Source of the DNA: an uncultured Actinomycetes bacterium
GTDB lineage: Bacteria > Actinomycetota > Actinomycetes > Nanopelagicales > Nanopelagicaceae
NCBI GenBank assembly: GCA_903838295.1
Contig: CAILXX010000004.1
Coordinates: forward strand, 62,001 to 126,000
Length of the DNA: 64,000 nt
Reading direction: 5' to 3'
The number at the start of each line of letters is the position of its first letter. Within the stretch, counting starts at the first letter, position 1. The notes beneath the pieces were generated by a model, which was given only the letters and a program-made list of their open reading frames with translations, was not told the origin of the DNA and made no database searches. The translations under genes were made by a program, and so were the position numbers. Shown here one piece after another: positions 42,220 to 50,698 of the stretch.

Positions 42220-42423
42220 GTGGAACAGCCCCCGACTATCGCGGAAGTGATCGCTGGCCTGCCCGAAGAAGAGAGATTTATTCTCACCCTGCATTATTTG
42301 AAGGGAATGTCAGCGCAAGAGATCGCAGAAGCCCTTGGAGTGCCTTCGCGAGCGGTTATGGCGGTCATTGAAGGCGGTAAGCGTCGATTGCTGGTCGTGC
42401 TGGATTTCCCACCCCACGCATGA
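42220..42423 (+). CDS. sigma-70 region 4-like helix-turn-helix protein
   Basis: Sixty-seven-residue protein consisting almost only of a sigma region 4-like HTH: LPEEERFILTLHYLKGMSAQEIAEALGVPSRAVMAVIEGGKRRL, given as the span of residues 14-57. There is no region 2, so it cannot be a complete sigma factor. It could be an accessory DNA- or RNA polymerase-binding protein. It is divergent from dapD, with a 31-base spacer. The GTG start follows a TAATCT hexamer. Function unknown. Confidence 0.7.
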   Translation: MEQPPTIAEVIAGLPEEERFILTLHYLKGMSAQEIAEALGVPSRAVMAVIEGGKRRLLVVLDFPPHA

Positions 42424-42510
42424 TGCGAGATACTTATCCCCTTGTAAGAGACATAAGAGGCCTAGAGGTTTTGAATTCTCTGGCCATCTAGGAAGTAAGG
42501 GAGTTTCACC

Positions 42511-42690
42511 ATGGCAGCCATGAAACCACGTACTGGCGATGGTCCCATGGAGGTCACCAAAGAGGCTCGTAGCTTGGTGATGCGTATCCCGCTCGAAGGC
42601 GGCGGACGACTTGTCGTCGAACTCAACGTTGAAGAAGCAACTAACCTTGGTAACGCTCTTCAAGCTGCAGTAGCCCTCGTCAAAAAATAG
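42511..42690 (+). CDS. DUF3117 small protein
   Basis: Fifty-nine-residue cytosolic protein beginning MAAMKPRTGDGPMEVTKEAR and continuing with VMRIPLEGGGRLVVELNVEEA, the highly conserved signature of the actinobacterial DUF3117 family (function unknown). An AAGGGAG ribosome site sits 7 bases before the ATG. The 87-base upstream spacer holds an imperfect hairpin with GGCC/AGAG arms at about 42459-42486. pepA starts 9 bases downstream and may be co-transcribed. Confidence 0.9.
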   Translation: MAAMKPRTGDGPMEVTKEARSLVMRIPLEGGGRLVVELNVEEATNLGNALQAAVALVKK

Positions 42691-42699
42691 AGTTAAGCA

Positions 42700-44217
42700 A
42701 TGCGACTTCCACAACCCACATTTCACAAAGTGGGCTCGCTGAAGGATCGTGAGTTCGAAGAATTTAATGTAATCGCCATTCCAGCAACTTTTGGAACTAG
42801 CGCTCCAGAAATTTCTAAATCTCCATTGATCGATCAAGTTCTGGAGTATTGCGGCATCACGCGCGAAGAATTTAAGAAATTATTCCCTGAGTTTCAAGGC
42901 AAACCTTCAGAAGTCGTACGAATTCCCGTTGCGGGCCACAAGACATTAGTTCGAATCCTGGTTGTAGGCCATGGGGATGCGGGTCGCGAGGCGTCACGTA
43001 AAGCAGGAGCAGCCTTAGGCCGTGCCATTAAAGGAACTGGTTACCGCGTTCTGGACACTTTTACATTTGCCGCCAAAGAGGATGCGCTCGCTCACATAAT
43101 GGCAGTTTCACTTTCTCAGTATGGGTGGAATTTAAAGAGCCAAGATCTATCAGATAAGAAAGTCCGCGCAAAAGGCGCAACTCAGATTTCATTTCCTTCA
43201 CAATATGCCAACGAAATTACACGTGCATCGATTCATGTAAATGCGGTCTGGCATACTCGTGATCTAATCCACACGCCAGCCAATATCAAGACCCCGGCAT
43301 GGCTGGGAGAACAGGCCAAAAAATTAGTTCGCCAGAGAAAGTCCAGCGCTCTTACTGTCACTATAAAGAGCGGTAGAGCATTGGCAAAGTTTGGCGGCCT
43401 GCGGGCAGTTGGTAATTCATCACCAACGGCCAGTCCGCGATTAATCGAAGTTAGTTATGCCCCGATCGGATCAAAGAATTGGCCGCATGTTGTGCTCGTG
43501 GGCAAGGGAATCACCTTTGATACTGGTGGCCTCTCGCTGAAGCGTCCCTATGACCTCATGATCCCTATGAAGAGCGATATGGCTGGAGCAGCCGCGATCT
43601 TAACCGCGACAGTGGCAATGGCCGAGATTAAGCCTCAAGTACGAGTTACAGCGCTATTGATGTGCGCAGAAAATATGATTTCGGGAACCGCCCAACGTCC
43701 ATCCGACGTCATTACCCAATACGGCGGGACGACCGTAGAAATAATTAACACAGATGCTGAAGGCCGCCTAGTGCTTGCAGATGGCTTGGCATATGCCGAT
43801 TTAGAACTCAATCCAGATTATCTACTCGACGTAGCAACACTCACAGGTTCTGCTTCCTTGGGTTTAGGAAAGCAATACGGCGCTATGTTTTCCAGAAACA
43901 CTTCGTTGTCGGCCAGGCTTCACCAGATTGGTGAAAGCATTGGCGATCGAGTCTGGCCAATGCCTCTGGTTGACGATTACACCTCGGCTTTGGCCAGCAA
44001 AGTCGCAGATCTCAACCACGATGCTTCTGCCCAAGATTTCAGTGCTGGCTCGGTCACAGCTGCTCTCTTCTTGGAGAAATTTGTTGGGGAGCGCACGTGG
44101 GTCCACCTCGATATTGCCGGACCCGCGCGTTCGGATTCCGACTCGGGAGAAGTTATTAAGGGCGGAACCGGTTTTGGGCCTCGTTTGCTCATTGAATGGC
44201 TAGCATCTCTGTCATGA
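42700..44217 (+). CDS. pepA: leucyl aminopeptidase (M17)
   Basis: Zinc/manganese aminopeptidase that trims N-terminal residues from cytosolic peptides; 505 residues. Catalytic and metal motifs are VGKGITFDTGGLSLK, MKSDMAGAAA and NTDAEGRLVLADGLAYA. The N-terminal 160 residues form the variable non-catalytic domain. The stop overlaps the methyltransferase ATG by 4 bases. Confidence 0.95.
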   Translation: MRLPQPTFHKVGSLKDREFEEFNVIAIPATFGTSAPEISKSPLIDQVLEYCGITREEFKKLFPEFQGKPSEVVRIPVAGHKTLVRILVVGHGDAGREASRKAGAALGRAIKGTGYRVLDTFTFAAKEDALAHIMAVSLSQYGWNLKSQDLSDKKVRAKGATQISFPSQYANEITRASIHVNAVWHTRDLIHTPANIKTPAWLGEQAKKLVRQRKSSALTVTIKSGRALAKFGGLRAVGNSSPTASPRLIEVSYAPIGSKNWPHVVLVGKGITFDTGGLSLKRPYDLMIPMKSDMAGAAAILTATVAMAEIKPQVRVTALLMCAENMISGTAQRPSDVITQYGGTTVEIINTDAEGRLVLADGLAYADLELNPDYLLDVATLTGSASLGLGKQYGAMFSRNTSLSARLHQIGESIGDRVWPMPLVDDYTSALASKVADLNHDASAQDFSAGSVTAALFLEKFVGERTWVHLDIAGPARSDSDSGEVIKGGTGFGPRLLIEWLASLS

Positions 44218-44843
44218 TCGGAAATCGCGGCGACATGTCCGCCTTCGCGGAAAGTTTTGTTCGCGAGGATATTTTCATGCAACAGGCCCGCAATACCGCG
44301 GAAGAGCTAGGAACCCTTGATCCATCACCAGCTGTTGGTGGGCTGCAGAAATTTCTTGTAGAAACCTTGCGTGCCAAATCTATTGTAGAAATTGGCACTG
44401 GCTCTGGTGTCAGCGGTTTGTGGCTATTTGCGGGGGCTTCACCAGAGACAGTACTTACCTCGATAGATATAGAGCGCGAACATGCAGCCTCGGCACGAGC
44501 TGTCTTTGAAGAGGCAGGTATTTCATCCCAGCGTTTCAGATTAATCACAGGAACTATTCTGGAAGTTGTAGGAAAACTTGCCGATAAAAATTATGACCTG
44601 GTAGTACTTCGCCCAGCAGCAGATCTTATGGAGCTTATTCACGAGGCATATCGACTCCTACGGCCAGGTGGTATTTTGCTTATTGATCATGCATTAAGCG
44701 GCGGGAAAGTCGCTGACCCCACGCAACGCGATTTTGACAGTATTTCGCGGCGCGATGGAGTGCGTGCGGTCCGAGAAGATTCACGGTGGAGTTGCACGGT
44801 TCTCCCAGTGGGAAGTGGCGTCCTGCTCGCGACAAAGCTTTAA
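44214..44843 (+). CDS. SAM-dependent O-methyltransferase family protein
   Basis: Class I methyltransferase of about 209 residues with an unknown acceptor. SIVEIGTGSGVSGLWL is the SAM-binding motif I, SIDIE is the acidic loop, and LRPGGILLIDHALSGGKV is the motif IV-VI region. It resembles the caffeoyl-CoA-type O-methyltransferases encoded beside htrA in mycobacteria. I chose ATG 44214, overlapping the pepA stop; ATG 44235 is also possible. Usual metal-binding Asp-Asp pair positions are not obvious (VLRPAADL), so catalysis may differ. Confidence 0.83.
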   Translation: MIGNRGDMSAFAESFVREDIFMQQARNTAEELGTLDPSPAVGGLQKFLVETLRAKSIVEIGTGSGVSGLWLFAGASPETVLTSIDIEREHAASARAVFEEAGISSQRFRLITGTILEVVGKLADKNYDLVVLRPAADLMELIHEAYRLLRPGGILLIDHALSGGKVADPTQRDFDSISRRDGVRAVREDSRWSCTVLPVGSGVLLATKL

Positions 44844-44852
44844 AAGATTCCC

Positions 44853-44858
44853 TAAGAT
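44853..44858 (+). promoter_or_regulatory. -10 element, predicted leaderless promoter of htrA
   Basis: TAAGAT, 6 bases, then the ATG at 44865. Confidence 0.6.
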
Positions 44859-44864
44859 GTGAAC

Positions 44865-46031
44865 ATGTCTGACGAATCAATACTCCCAAACTCTCAATCC
44901 ACAACACCTACCCAGACTCCGTGGTGGATTTCTGACAGTCAGCCGCTCCCTGCACCAATTCCTGTTCGTCGGATTGCGACAGTCACGTGGTACATGGCGG
45001 TAGCAATGTCACTCCTTGCCGGAGTAGTAGGAGCCCTCATCGGAAGATCTTCTTTTGTGGGTTCTAACCAACTAGTTTCTGTACATAATTCTGTTGAACG
45101 TGCGCCAAATTCTATTGCTGGAATCGCCGCCCGAGTCTCACCGTCTGTAGTTGAAATTGATTGTGAATCAAGCGCGGGTTCAGATACTGGTTCTGGATTC
45201 TTTATTAATAACAATGGTTATGTAATGACTAACAATCACGTAGTTGAAGGCGCCGTGTTATCTGGTGGCAAGATCACGGTGAAGTTATTTGATAACCATT
45301 TTTATACAGCAAAACTTATTGGCCGTGACACGTCGTACGATTTAGCGGTACTCAAAATTGACCTAACAAACACCGCAGCGCTACAACTGGGTGATAGTGA
45401 CAAAGTAGAAGTCGGAGATGCTGTCATCGCAATCGGTTCCCCACTCGGACTTCAAGGCACCGTAACTTCTGGAATTATTTCTGCGAAGAACCGCCCCGTG
45501 ACAACAAGTTCGGATACATCTGCAGGTGAAAGTTCGTATATAGATGCGCTACAAACTGATGCGGCTATTAATCCAGGTAATTCGGGCGGTCCACTTGTGG
45601 ATGCAAGCGGAGCAGTAGTTGGTGTGAATTCGGCAATTGCTTCATTAGGGCAAAATACTTCGGGTCAACCAGGTTCGATTGGCCTTGGATTTGCAATTCC
45701 CATTAACCAAGCGAAGAAGACTGCTGAACAATTGATCAAGAGTGGACACTCCACATATCCGATAGTTGGACTTTCTTTGGACAGTGCCTTCACTGGGCCC
45801 GGTGCCAAAATCGCAAATATCCCAACAGCTATCAAGGCTGGCGGGCCTGCAGAAAAGGCCGGATTGCATGCAGGAGACATCATCCTGGAGATCGATGGTC
45901 AACCAATCGCTACCGCCAGTGACATGGTGGTCGCAATTAGATCCCACTCTGTTGGAGACACCATTAACTTGAAATATCAGCGTGGAACTGTGACTAAGTC
46001 GGTCTCGGTCACTCTCGTTGCCTCTCAATAG
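44865..46031 (+). CDS. htrA: membrane-anchored HtrA/DegP-type serine protease
   Basis: Envelope quality-control protease of 388 residues. A Pro-rich cytosolic N-terminus is followed by one transmembrane helix (about 43-60), a trypsin-like domain with the triad H125 (TNNHVV), D159 (YDLAVLKI) and S240 (GNSGGPL), and a C-terminal PDZ domain (about 285-385; AGGPAEKAGLHAGDIILEIDG). I start at ATG 44865 after TAAGAT; the in-frame GTG at 44859 would add two residues. No sigE or anti-sigma gene lies beside it, unlike in mycobacteria. Confidence 0.94.
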   Translation: MSDESILPNSQSTTPTQTPWWISDSQPLPAPIPVRRIATVTWYMAVAMSLLAGVVGALIGRSSFVGSNQLVSVHNSVERAPNSIAGIAARVSPSVVEIDCESSAGSDTGSGFFINNNGYVMTNNHVVEGAVLSGGKITVKLFDNHFYTAKLIGRDTSYDLAVLKIDLTNTAALQLGDSDKVEVGDAVIAIGSPLGLQGTVTSGIISAKNRPVTTSSDTSAGESSYIDALQTDAAINPGNSGGPLVDASGAVVGVNSAIASLGQNTSGQPGSIGLGFAIPINQAKKTAEQLIKSGHSTYPIVGLSLDSAFTGPGAKIANIPTAIKAGGPAEKAGLHAGDIILEIDGQPIATASDMVVAIRSHSVGDTINLKYQRGTVTKSVSVTLVASQ

Positions 46032-46047
46032 CATCTATGAAAAGTTC

Positions 46048-46053
46048 TAGGAT
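46048..46053 (+). promoter_or_regulatory. -10 element, predicted leaderless promoter of mrp
   Basis: TAGGAT, 6 bases, then the mrp ATG at 46060; no ribosome site. Confidence 0.65.
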
Positions 46054-46059
46054 GCGTCT

Positions 46060-47187
46060 ATGACTCAACTCCTTGTAGATGCGATTCACCTTGCTCTTGC
46101 AAAGGTTAATGACCCAGAGATTCATAGGCCCTTAACAGAACTCGGGATGATCGAATCGGTTTCGGTTGCTAATGGTCGCGCTGACCTCAAGGTAAAGCTG
46201 ACTATTTCTGGCTGCCCAATGCGCGATCGACTGCAGAGTGATATCAAGGCGGCGGTATCTGTTATTGACGGAATTAACGAGGTCTTCATCGAATTCGGAG
46301 TCATGAACGATGAAGAGCGCGATGCGATGAAAAAACTATTACGTGGTGGGCGAGAAAAATTTAATCCATTTGCACAACCTGATTCACTTACACGTGTAAT
46401 TGGAATTGCATCTGGAAAAGGTGGAGTTGGAAAATCATCTGTCACCGTCAATATGGCGGTCGCCGCAGCTGCCGCCGGACTGACTGTTGGAATTTTGGAT
46501 GCTGATGTCTACGGACATTCTGTTCCACGTTTGATGGGAATTTTGGATCAGCGCCCCACTGCAATAGACCAGACCTTTATCCCAGTAGAGAAATATGGCG
46601 TCAAAGTAGTATCGATGGAGATGTTTAAACCAAATCGAGAAGATCCGATTGCATACCGCGGTCCGTTATTGCACCGGGTTTTAGAACAACTACTTAGCGA
46701 TGCATATTGGGGTTCATTAGATCTGTTATTTCTAGACCTCCCACCTGGTACGGGTGATATTGCAATTTCCTTAGCCCAACTGGTACCAGGTTCAGAAATA
46801 TTGGTTGTGACTACTCCGCAAGTCGCTGCCGCAGAAGTCGCAGAACGTGCTGGCAGAATTGCACACCAACTAAAGCAGCGCATCATTGGTGTAATTGAAA
46901 ATATGTCAGAAAGCCCATGCCCACACTGTGGCGAGCCAATTGCGCTATTTGGCAGTGGTGGGGGGTTAGAGACTGCACGCAGACTCTCCGAACTCGTGGG
47001 AGCAGATGTTCCCCTCTTAGGGAAAATTCCCTTCGATCCGCAGGTTCGAGATGGGGGAGATACGGGCCATCCGGCATATCTGAGTCCCACGGATACAGCG
47101 GCGAAGAAAACGTTTGATGAATTATTGGGCGCATTAATGATTCGTCCTCGCTCTTTAGTGGGCGTCCCGCTTTCACTTCACACTTAA
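46060..47187 (+). CDS. mrp: Mrp/NBP35-family Fe-S cluster carrier ATPase
   Basis: P-loop protein that binds and transfers iron-sulfur clusters; 375 residues. The N-terminal MIP18/DUF59 domain (1-95) has ISGCPMRDRLQSDI. The deviant Walker A is ASGKGGVGKSSVTVNMA, with DADVYGHSVPRLMG and LDLPPGTGDIAI. The cluster-binding CxxC is in SPCPHCGEPIALFG. It would support Fe-S proteins such as WhiB, ferredoxin and complex I encoded in this window. Monocistronic, followed by another leaderless gene. Confidence 0.94.
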   Translation: MTQLLVDAIHLALAKVNDPEIHRPLTELGMIESVSVANGRADLKVKLTISGCPMRDRLQSDIKAAVSVIDGINEVFIEFGVMNDEERDAMKKLLRGGREKFNPFAQPDSLTRVIGIASGKGGVGKSSVTVNMAVAAAAAGLTVGILDADVYGHSVPRLMGILDQRPTAIDQTFIPVEKYGVKVVSMEMFKPNREDPIAYRGPLLHRVLEQLLSDAYWGSLDLLFLDLPPGTGDIAISLAQLVPGSEILVVTTPQVAAAEVAERAGRIAHQLKQRIIGVIENMSESPCPHCGEPIALFGSGGGLETARRLSELVGADVPLLGKIPFDPQVRDGGDTGHPAYLSPTDTAAKKTFDELLGALMIRPRSLVGVPLSLHT

Positions 47188-47204
47188 TCCAGTACTCGCC
47201 CCGT

Positions 47205-47210
47205 TAGACT
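47205..47210 (+). promoter_or_regulatory. -10 element, predicted leaderless promoter of mgtE-like gene
   Basis: TAGACT, 6 bases, then the ATG at 47217. The 29-base spacer leaves no room for a magnesium riboswitch. Confidence 0.7.
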
Positions 47211-47216
47211 TGAGGC

Positions 47217-48551
47217 ATGAAACGCCCACCAGTCACCTCAATTAACACGGTCGCCAAGCGGCTTGTGGGGCGCACAGACCTCTTAATTTCCCGTAAGAGT
47301 GTACGAGATTCCTTGGTTTCACTAGCAGGTTTAATTGGCCGACCAGTCTTGGATCTAACTGGAAAAGAAATTGGTCGCTTGGTCGATGTAGTCGTGCGAC
47401 ATGGCGAAGAAACGTATCCACCAGTAACTGGTTTAATTGTAAAAGTTGCCAACCGCAAATCATTTATCAATGGCGCAAGAATTTCGAAGTTGACCCCTGA
47501 CTCAATAGTTCTCTCCTCACTCACCATTAACCTCGTAGAGTTTGAACGACGTCCCGGTGAATCCCTTCTAGACGCCGATGTACTAGATCATCAGATCGTC
47601 GATGTTGATGGGCTACGGGTTGTCCGAACTTCAGACCTTTACTTGGCGCCCTTTGATAAAGAAATTCGTGTCGTCGGCGTAGACATTTCTTTTGTCTCCT
47701 TCTTGCGCAGACTCTTTCCGGGTTCATTATCAAGGCGTGCAACGCCTGAGCACGTGCTTGACTGGGCCTCTGTGGCTTCTCTGACGGATTCGACCGGAGT
47801 TGTGCGGACTTCAGGAACGCGTTCGGCGCTGAGCCAACTTCGTCCGGCAGACCTTGCCGATCTCATCGAAGATCTTGCCGGGCGCGAACAAGGCGCCTTG
47901 ATCGAAATGTTGGATCCAGATCTTGCAGCAGATGCTCTTGAAGAGATGGAAGATGACGAACTCGAAGGATTGCTTCGCGGCTTGAGCGCAGAACGGGCTG
48001 CCCAATTATTGGCCCTGATGGAACCCGATGAATCTGCAGAAGTTCTCCGTGACCTTGATGACGAACATCGCGAAAGTATTTTGAGTTCTATGGAGAAGGC
48101 AACCGCAAAGCAATTGCGGCAGTTGGTCTCTTTCGATGAAGAGCTAGCGGGCGGAATCATGACGACCCACTTATTGATCGTTAAAGAGAGCGATACCGTG
48201 GCTGCAGCGCTGAAACTGCTGGTAGAAAACCGAGAGCGAGATAGCTCTGACGGGGTAGTTGTTGTCGACAGTAAAGGAAAATTGCTCGACCATATTCAGA
48301 CCGTTGAGCTGATCGCTGCAAAAAATACTAGCCTGGTCTCCGATTTGATCGCAAAGCCTTTCCCAACTGCCGTAGCAATTAGTACGCCAATTGCTGATGT
48401 GGTTGAAGAATTCTCAAATAACCGTGGCTCTTCGATCATCGTTATAGATGACAAGAACAAGCCGATCGGCCGAATTCTGGCTGATGACTTGGTCGATGCC
48501 CTATCTAATAAGACTCAACGAGGATCGCAAAGCAACGGTGTTCGTTCATGA
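47217..48551 (+). CDS. soluble MgtE-like Mg2+-sensor protein (PRC-barrel + MgtE N + CBS, no channel)
   Basis: Protein of 444 residues with the cytosolic half of the MgtE magnesium channel but no transmembrane helices. The N-terminal PRC-barrel-like region (about 38-110; IGRPVLDLTGKEIGRLVDV) is followed by the MgtE_N superhelix (about 205-325; LRPADLADLIEDLAG, LLALMEPDESAEVLRDLDDE) and a CBS pair (about 330-435; GGIMTTHLLIV, NRGSSIIVIDDKNKPIGRIL). In MgtE these domains close the pore when Mg2+ is high. It overlaps the NRAMP-related transporter by 4 bases, so the two are translationally coupled and probably act together. Confidence 0.88.
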   Translation: MKRPPVTSINTVAKRLVGRTDLLISRKSVRDSLVSLAGLIGRPVLDLTGKEIGRLVDVVVRHGEETYPPVTGLIVKVANRKSFINGARISKLTPDSIVLSSLTINLVEFERRPGESLLDADVLDHQIVDVDGLRVVRTSDLYLAPFDKEIRVVGVDISFVSFLRRLFPGSLSRRATPEHVLDWASVASLTDSTGVVRTSGTRSALSQLRPADLADLIEDLAGREQGALIEMLDPDLAADALEEMEDDELEGLLRGLSAERAAQLLALMEPDESAEVLRDLDDEHRESILSSMEKATAKQLRQLVSFDEELAGGIMTTHLLIVKESDTVAAALKLLVENRERDSSDGVVVVDSKGKLLDHIQTVELIAAKNTSLVSDLIAKPFPTAVAISTPIADVVEEFSNNRGSSIIVIDDKNKPIGRILADDLVDALSNKTQRGSQSNGVRS

Positions 48552-49798
48552 CAACACTAAAAATTCCAAGTGGTCGAAAGCTGCGACTAGCCGCTTTTTT
48601 AGCGGTTATGGGTCCAGGAATTATTGCTGGTCTTTCAGATGATGATCCAGCGGGTATTACAACTTATTCTCAACTCGGAGCACAATATGGATATCGCTTA
48701 CTTTGGGTACTGGTTATTTCTACCCTGGCGTTGATTGTCTTTCAGGATCTTGGAGCGCGTATCGGTGTCGTTACGCGTCAAGGTCTGATCGGCTTGGTGC
48801 GCCAGAAATATGGTGCACGTGCGGGAAGTTTTAGCGCAGTCGCCTTGATCCTGGCCAACTTAGGAACCATGACCGCCGAATTCGCTGGTGTTGCTGCAGC
48901 AGGACAATTATTCGGAGTATCGCGGTTTGTGACGGTTCCGATTACAGGTCTTTTAATTTCATTCTTAGTTCTTCGGGGAACGTTTAAGAAAGCCGAGCGA
49001 GTCTTCTTCGTGCTTTCTGCGGTCTTTATCTCATACGTCATTGCTGGATTTATGTCCCATCCCAATTGGGGTAGTGCATTCCATGGGATGATCGTGCCTT
49101 CGATGCCATTTAATAAATCGGCGATCAATATTGCAACGGCAACCCTAGGAACAACTCTTGCACCTTGGGGTCTAGCCTTCATTCAGTCGTACGCTGTTGA
49201 TAAGCGTCTGACCCGCGCCGACCTTCGCTTATTACGTGCAGATGTATGGGTTGGATCTTTACTGACGGGTGTTATTGGTTTCTTCGTAATCATCACTTGC
49301 GCCGCAACATTAAATCACGAGCATATTTTCACGATTACTGATGCATCGCAGGCAGCTGTTGCACTGAAACCCCTTGCCGGGACTCTGGCAAAAGATCTCT
49401 TTGCAATTGGAATCATTGGAGCTGCACTCTTAGCAGCATCGATTCTCCCGCTGTCCACTGCTTATTCGGTAAGCGATCTGACTGGATCACCAGCGGCACT
49501 AGATGACAAATTTGATGAAGCCCCGCTGTTCTACATGACATTTGCTGCGATCACCATTGTTGCTGGCGGGTTGATCATGATTCCAGGAATTTCTTTGATC
49601 TGGATTTTGATCTCTTCACAGGTGCTAAACGCCATTCTGCTCTTGCCGCTTCTTGCATATATGTATGGAATTTCTAAGGATAAGAAGTTAATGGGCGAAT
49701 TTGTAGCAGGTAAAAAGGCGTTGACTTTGTACGGAGCCATAACCGTTTTGGTTGGGGTATGTGTTCTTTCTCAATTCTGGTTCATGTTCCATCTCTGA
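48548..49798 (+). CDS. NRAMP-family transporter, NRMT-like (probable Mg2+)
   Basis: Polytopic membrane protein of 416 residues with the NRAMP/SLC11 fold and about 11 helices. The first-helix motif, DPGN in Mn/Fe transporters, is DPAG here (D33-P34-A35-G36, in GLSDDDPAGITTYSQLGA). The metal-binding Met of helix 6 (MPH) is Ala (A205-P206-W207). Loss of that soft ligand and of the Asn marks the NRAMP-related Mg2+ transporters rather than Mn2+ importers. Coupling to an MgtE-type Mg2+ sensor supports Mg2+ as substrate. Specificity is inferred. Confidence 0.87.
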   Translation: MTTLKIPSGRKLRLAAFLAVMGPGIIAGLSDDDPAGITTYSQLGAQYGYRLLWVLVISTLALIVFQDLGARIGVVTRQGLIGLVRQKYGARAGSFSAVALILANLGTMTAEFAGVAAAGQLFGVSRFVTVPITGLLISFLVLRGTFKKAERVFFVLSAVFISYVIAGFMSHPNWGSAFHGMIVPSMPFNKSAINIATATLGTTLAPWGLAFIQSYAVDKRLTRADLRLLRADVWVGSLLTGVIGFFVIITCAATLNHEHIFTITDASQAAVALKPLAGTLAKDLFAIGIIGAALLAASILPLSTAYSVSDLTGSPAALDDKFDEAPLFYMTFAAITIVAGGLIMIPGISLIWILISSQVLNAILLLPLLAYMYGISKDKKLMGEFVAGKKALTLYGAITVLVGVCVLSQFWFMFHL

Positions 49799-49799
49799 T

Positions 49800-50681
49800 A
49801 TGAAATCACAACACCACACAACTCTGCCAAAAGGACGGGACATCCCCTTTTTACTCTTAGGGATTATGGGTATCGGATCATCTGGTCCACTTATTGCTAA
49901 GAGCATCATGCCAATCCCTACTCTTATTTTCTGGCGTAATCTGGGTGGTGCCTTGATTATGGCGCCATTTGCGATTGCTAATGGTGAGTGGAAAGTTCGC
50001 TCAAACCGAGGAGCCATCAAACTTTCGGCTCTTGCTGGTTTTCTATTGGCCCTACACTTCATAGGTTTTTTCGGAGCAATGCGCTTTACATCTGTTGCCG
50101 CAGGAACCGCGTTGGCATCAATTCAACCAATTTTCGCCGCTCTTTATATGAGAATCAAGGGCGCTCATATATCGACTCAGTCTTTCGGCGGAATGTTTTT
50201 GGCATTTCTCTCACTCTTCTTGATCACCGGGGTTGATTTTGCGATTTCTACCCGAGCATTTTTGGGAGATCTCTTTGGCATCGCTTGCGGCGCTTTATCC
50301 GCCGCCTACGTCATAATCGGCTCAAAAGTTCAAAAATCACTTTCTACTTCTACCTATACGACTATATGTTATGGAACGTGCGCAGTAACCAGCCTGGTGA
50401 TTTCGGTGGTGACCAGAACTTCATTATTTCATTTTCCATTAGTTCAGTGGATCTACTTAGTTGGATTGATACTTGGTGCTCAGATCTTGGGTCATACATT
50501 GTTTAACCTGACTCTCAAAAGAGTTTCGCCAGTGGTCGTGTCACTCATCGTCTTCTTCGAAGTACCCGTATCTGCCGTTATCGCATGGTTCTGGCTCCAC
50601 CAGAAGCCTCCGGTTGGTACCTGGCCTGGCATTGTCGGCTTGCTTATAGGTTGCGCCATATTTGTATTAAGAAACGACTAA
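49800..50681 (+). CDS. EamA/DMT-superfamily transporter
   Basis: Ten-helix drug/metabolite transporter of about 293 residues, two EamA repeats (about 15-145 and 160-290). Motifs are GIMGIGSSGPLIAKSI, FWRNLGGALIMAPFA, LHFIGFFGAMRFTSVAAGTAL and the second-repeat SPVVVSLIVFFEVPVSAVIAW. It starts one base after the NRAMP-related gene's stop; the ATG at 49800 is preferred over an upstream GTG that would add 16 residues inside that gene. Substrate unknown; family members usually export amino acids or metabolites. Confidence 0.9.
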   Translation: MKSQHHTTLPKGRDIPFLLLGIMGIGSSGPLIAKSIMPIPTLIFWRNLGGALIMAPFAIANGEWKVRSNRGAIKLSALAGFLLALHFIGFFGAMRFTSVAAGTALASIQPIFAALYMRIKGAHISTQSFGGMFLAFLSLFLITGVDFAISTRAFLGDLFGIACGALSAAYVIIGSKVQKSLSTSTYTTICYGTCAVTSLVISVVTRTSLFHFPLVQWIYLVGLILGAQILGHTLFNLTLKRVSPVVVSLIVFFEVPVSAVIAWFWLHQKPPVGTWPGIVGLLIGCAIFVLRND

Positions 50682-50698
50682 GGGGAAGATGCTAGAAA

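Noticed and set aside
42310-42837. 175-codon minus-strand frame over the sigma-like gene, DUF3117 and pepA start
   Set aside because: Overlaps three supported plus-strand genes, and DUF3117 is unmistakable in its own frame.
46548-47090. 180-codon antisense frame inside mrp (and similar ones at 47639-48160 and 13340-13819)
   Set aside because: Low-complexity Ser/Arg/Pro composition typical of shadows; the plus-strand genes are certain.
47188-47216. Magnesium riboswitch before the mgtE-like gene
   Set aside because: Only 29 bases separate it from mrp and the promoter appears leaderless.
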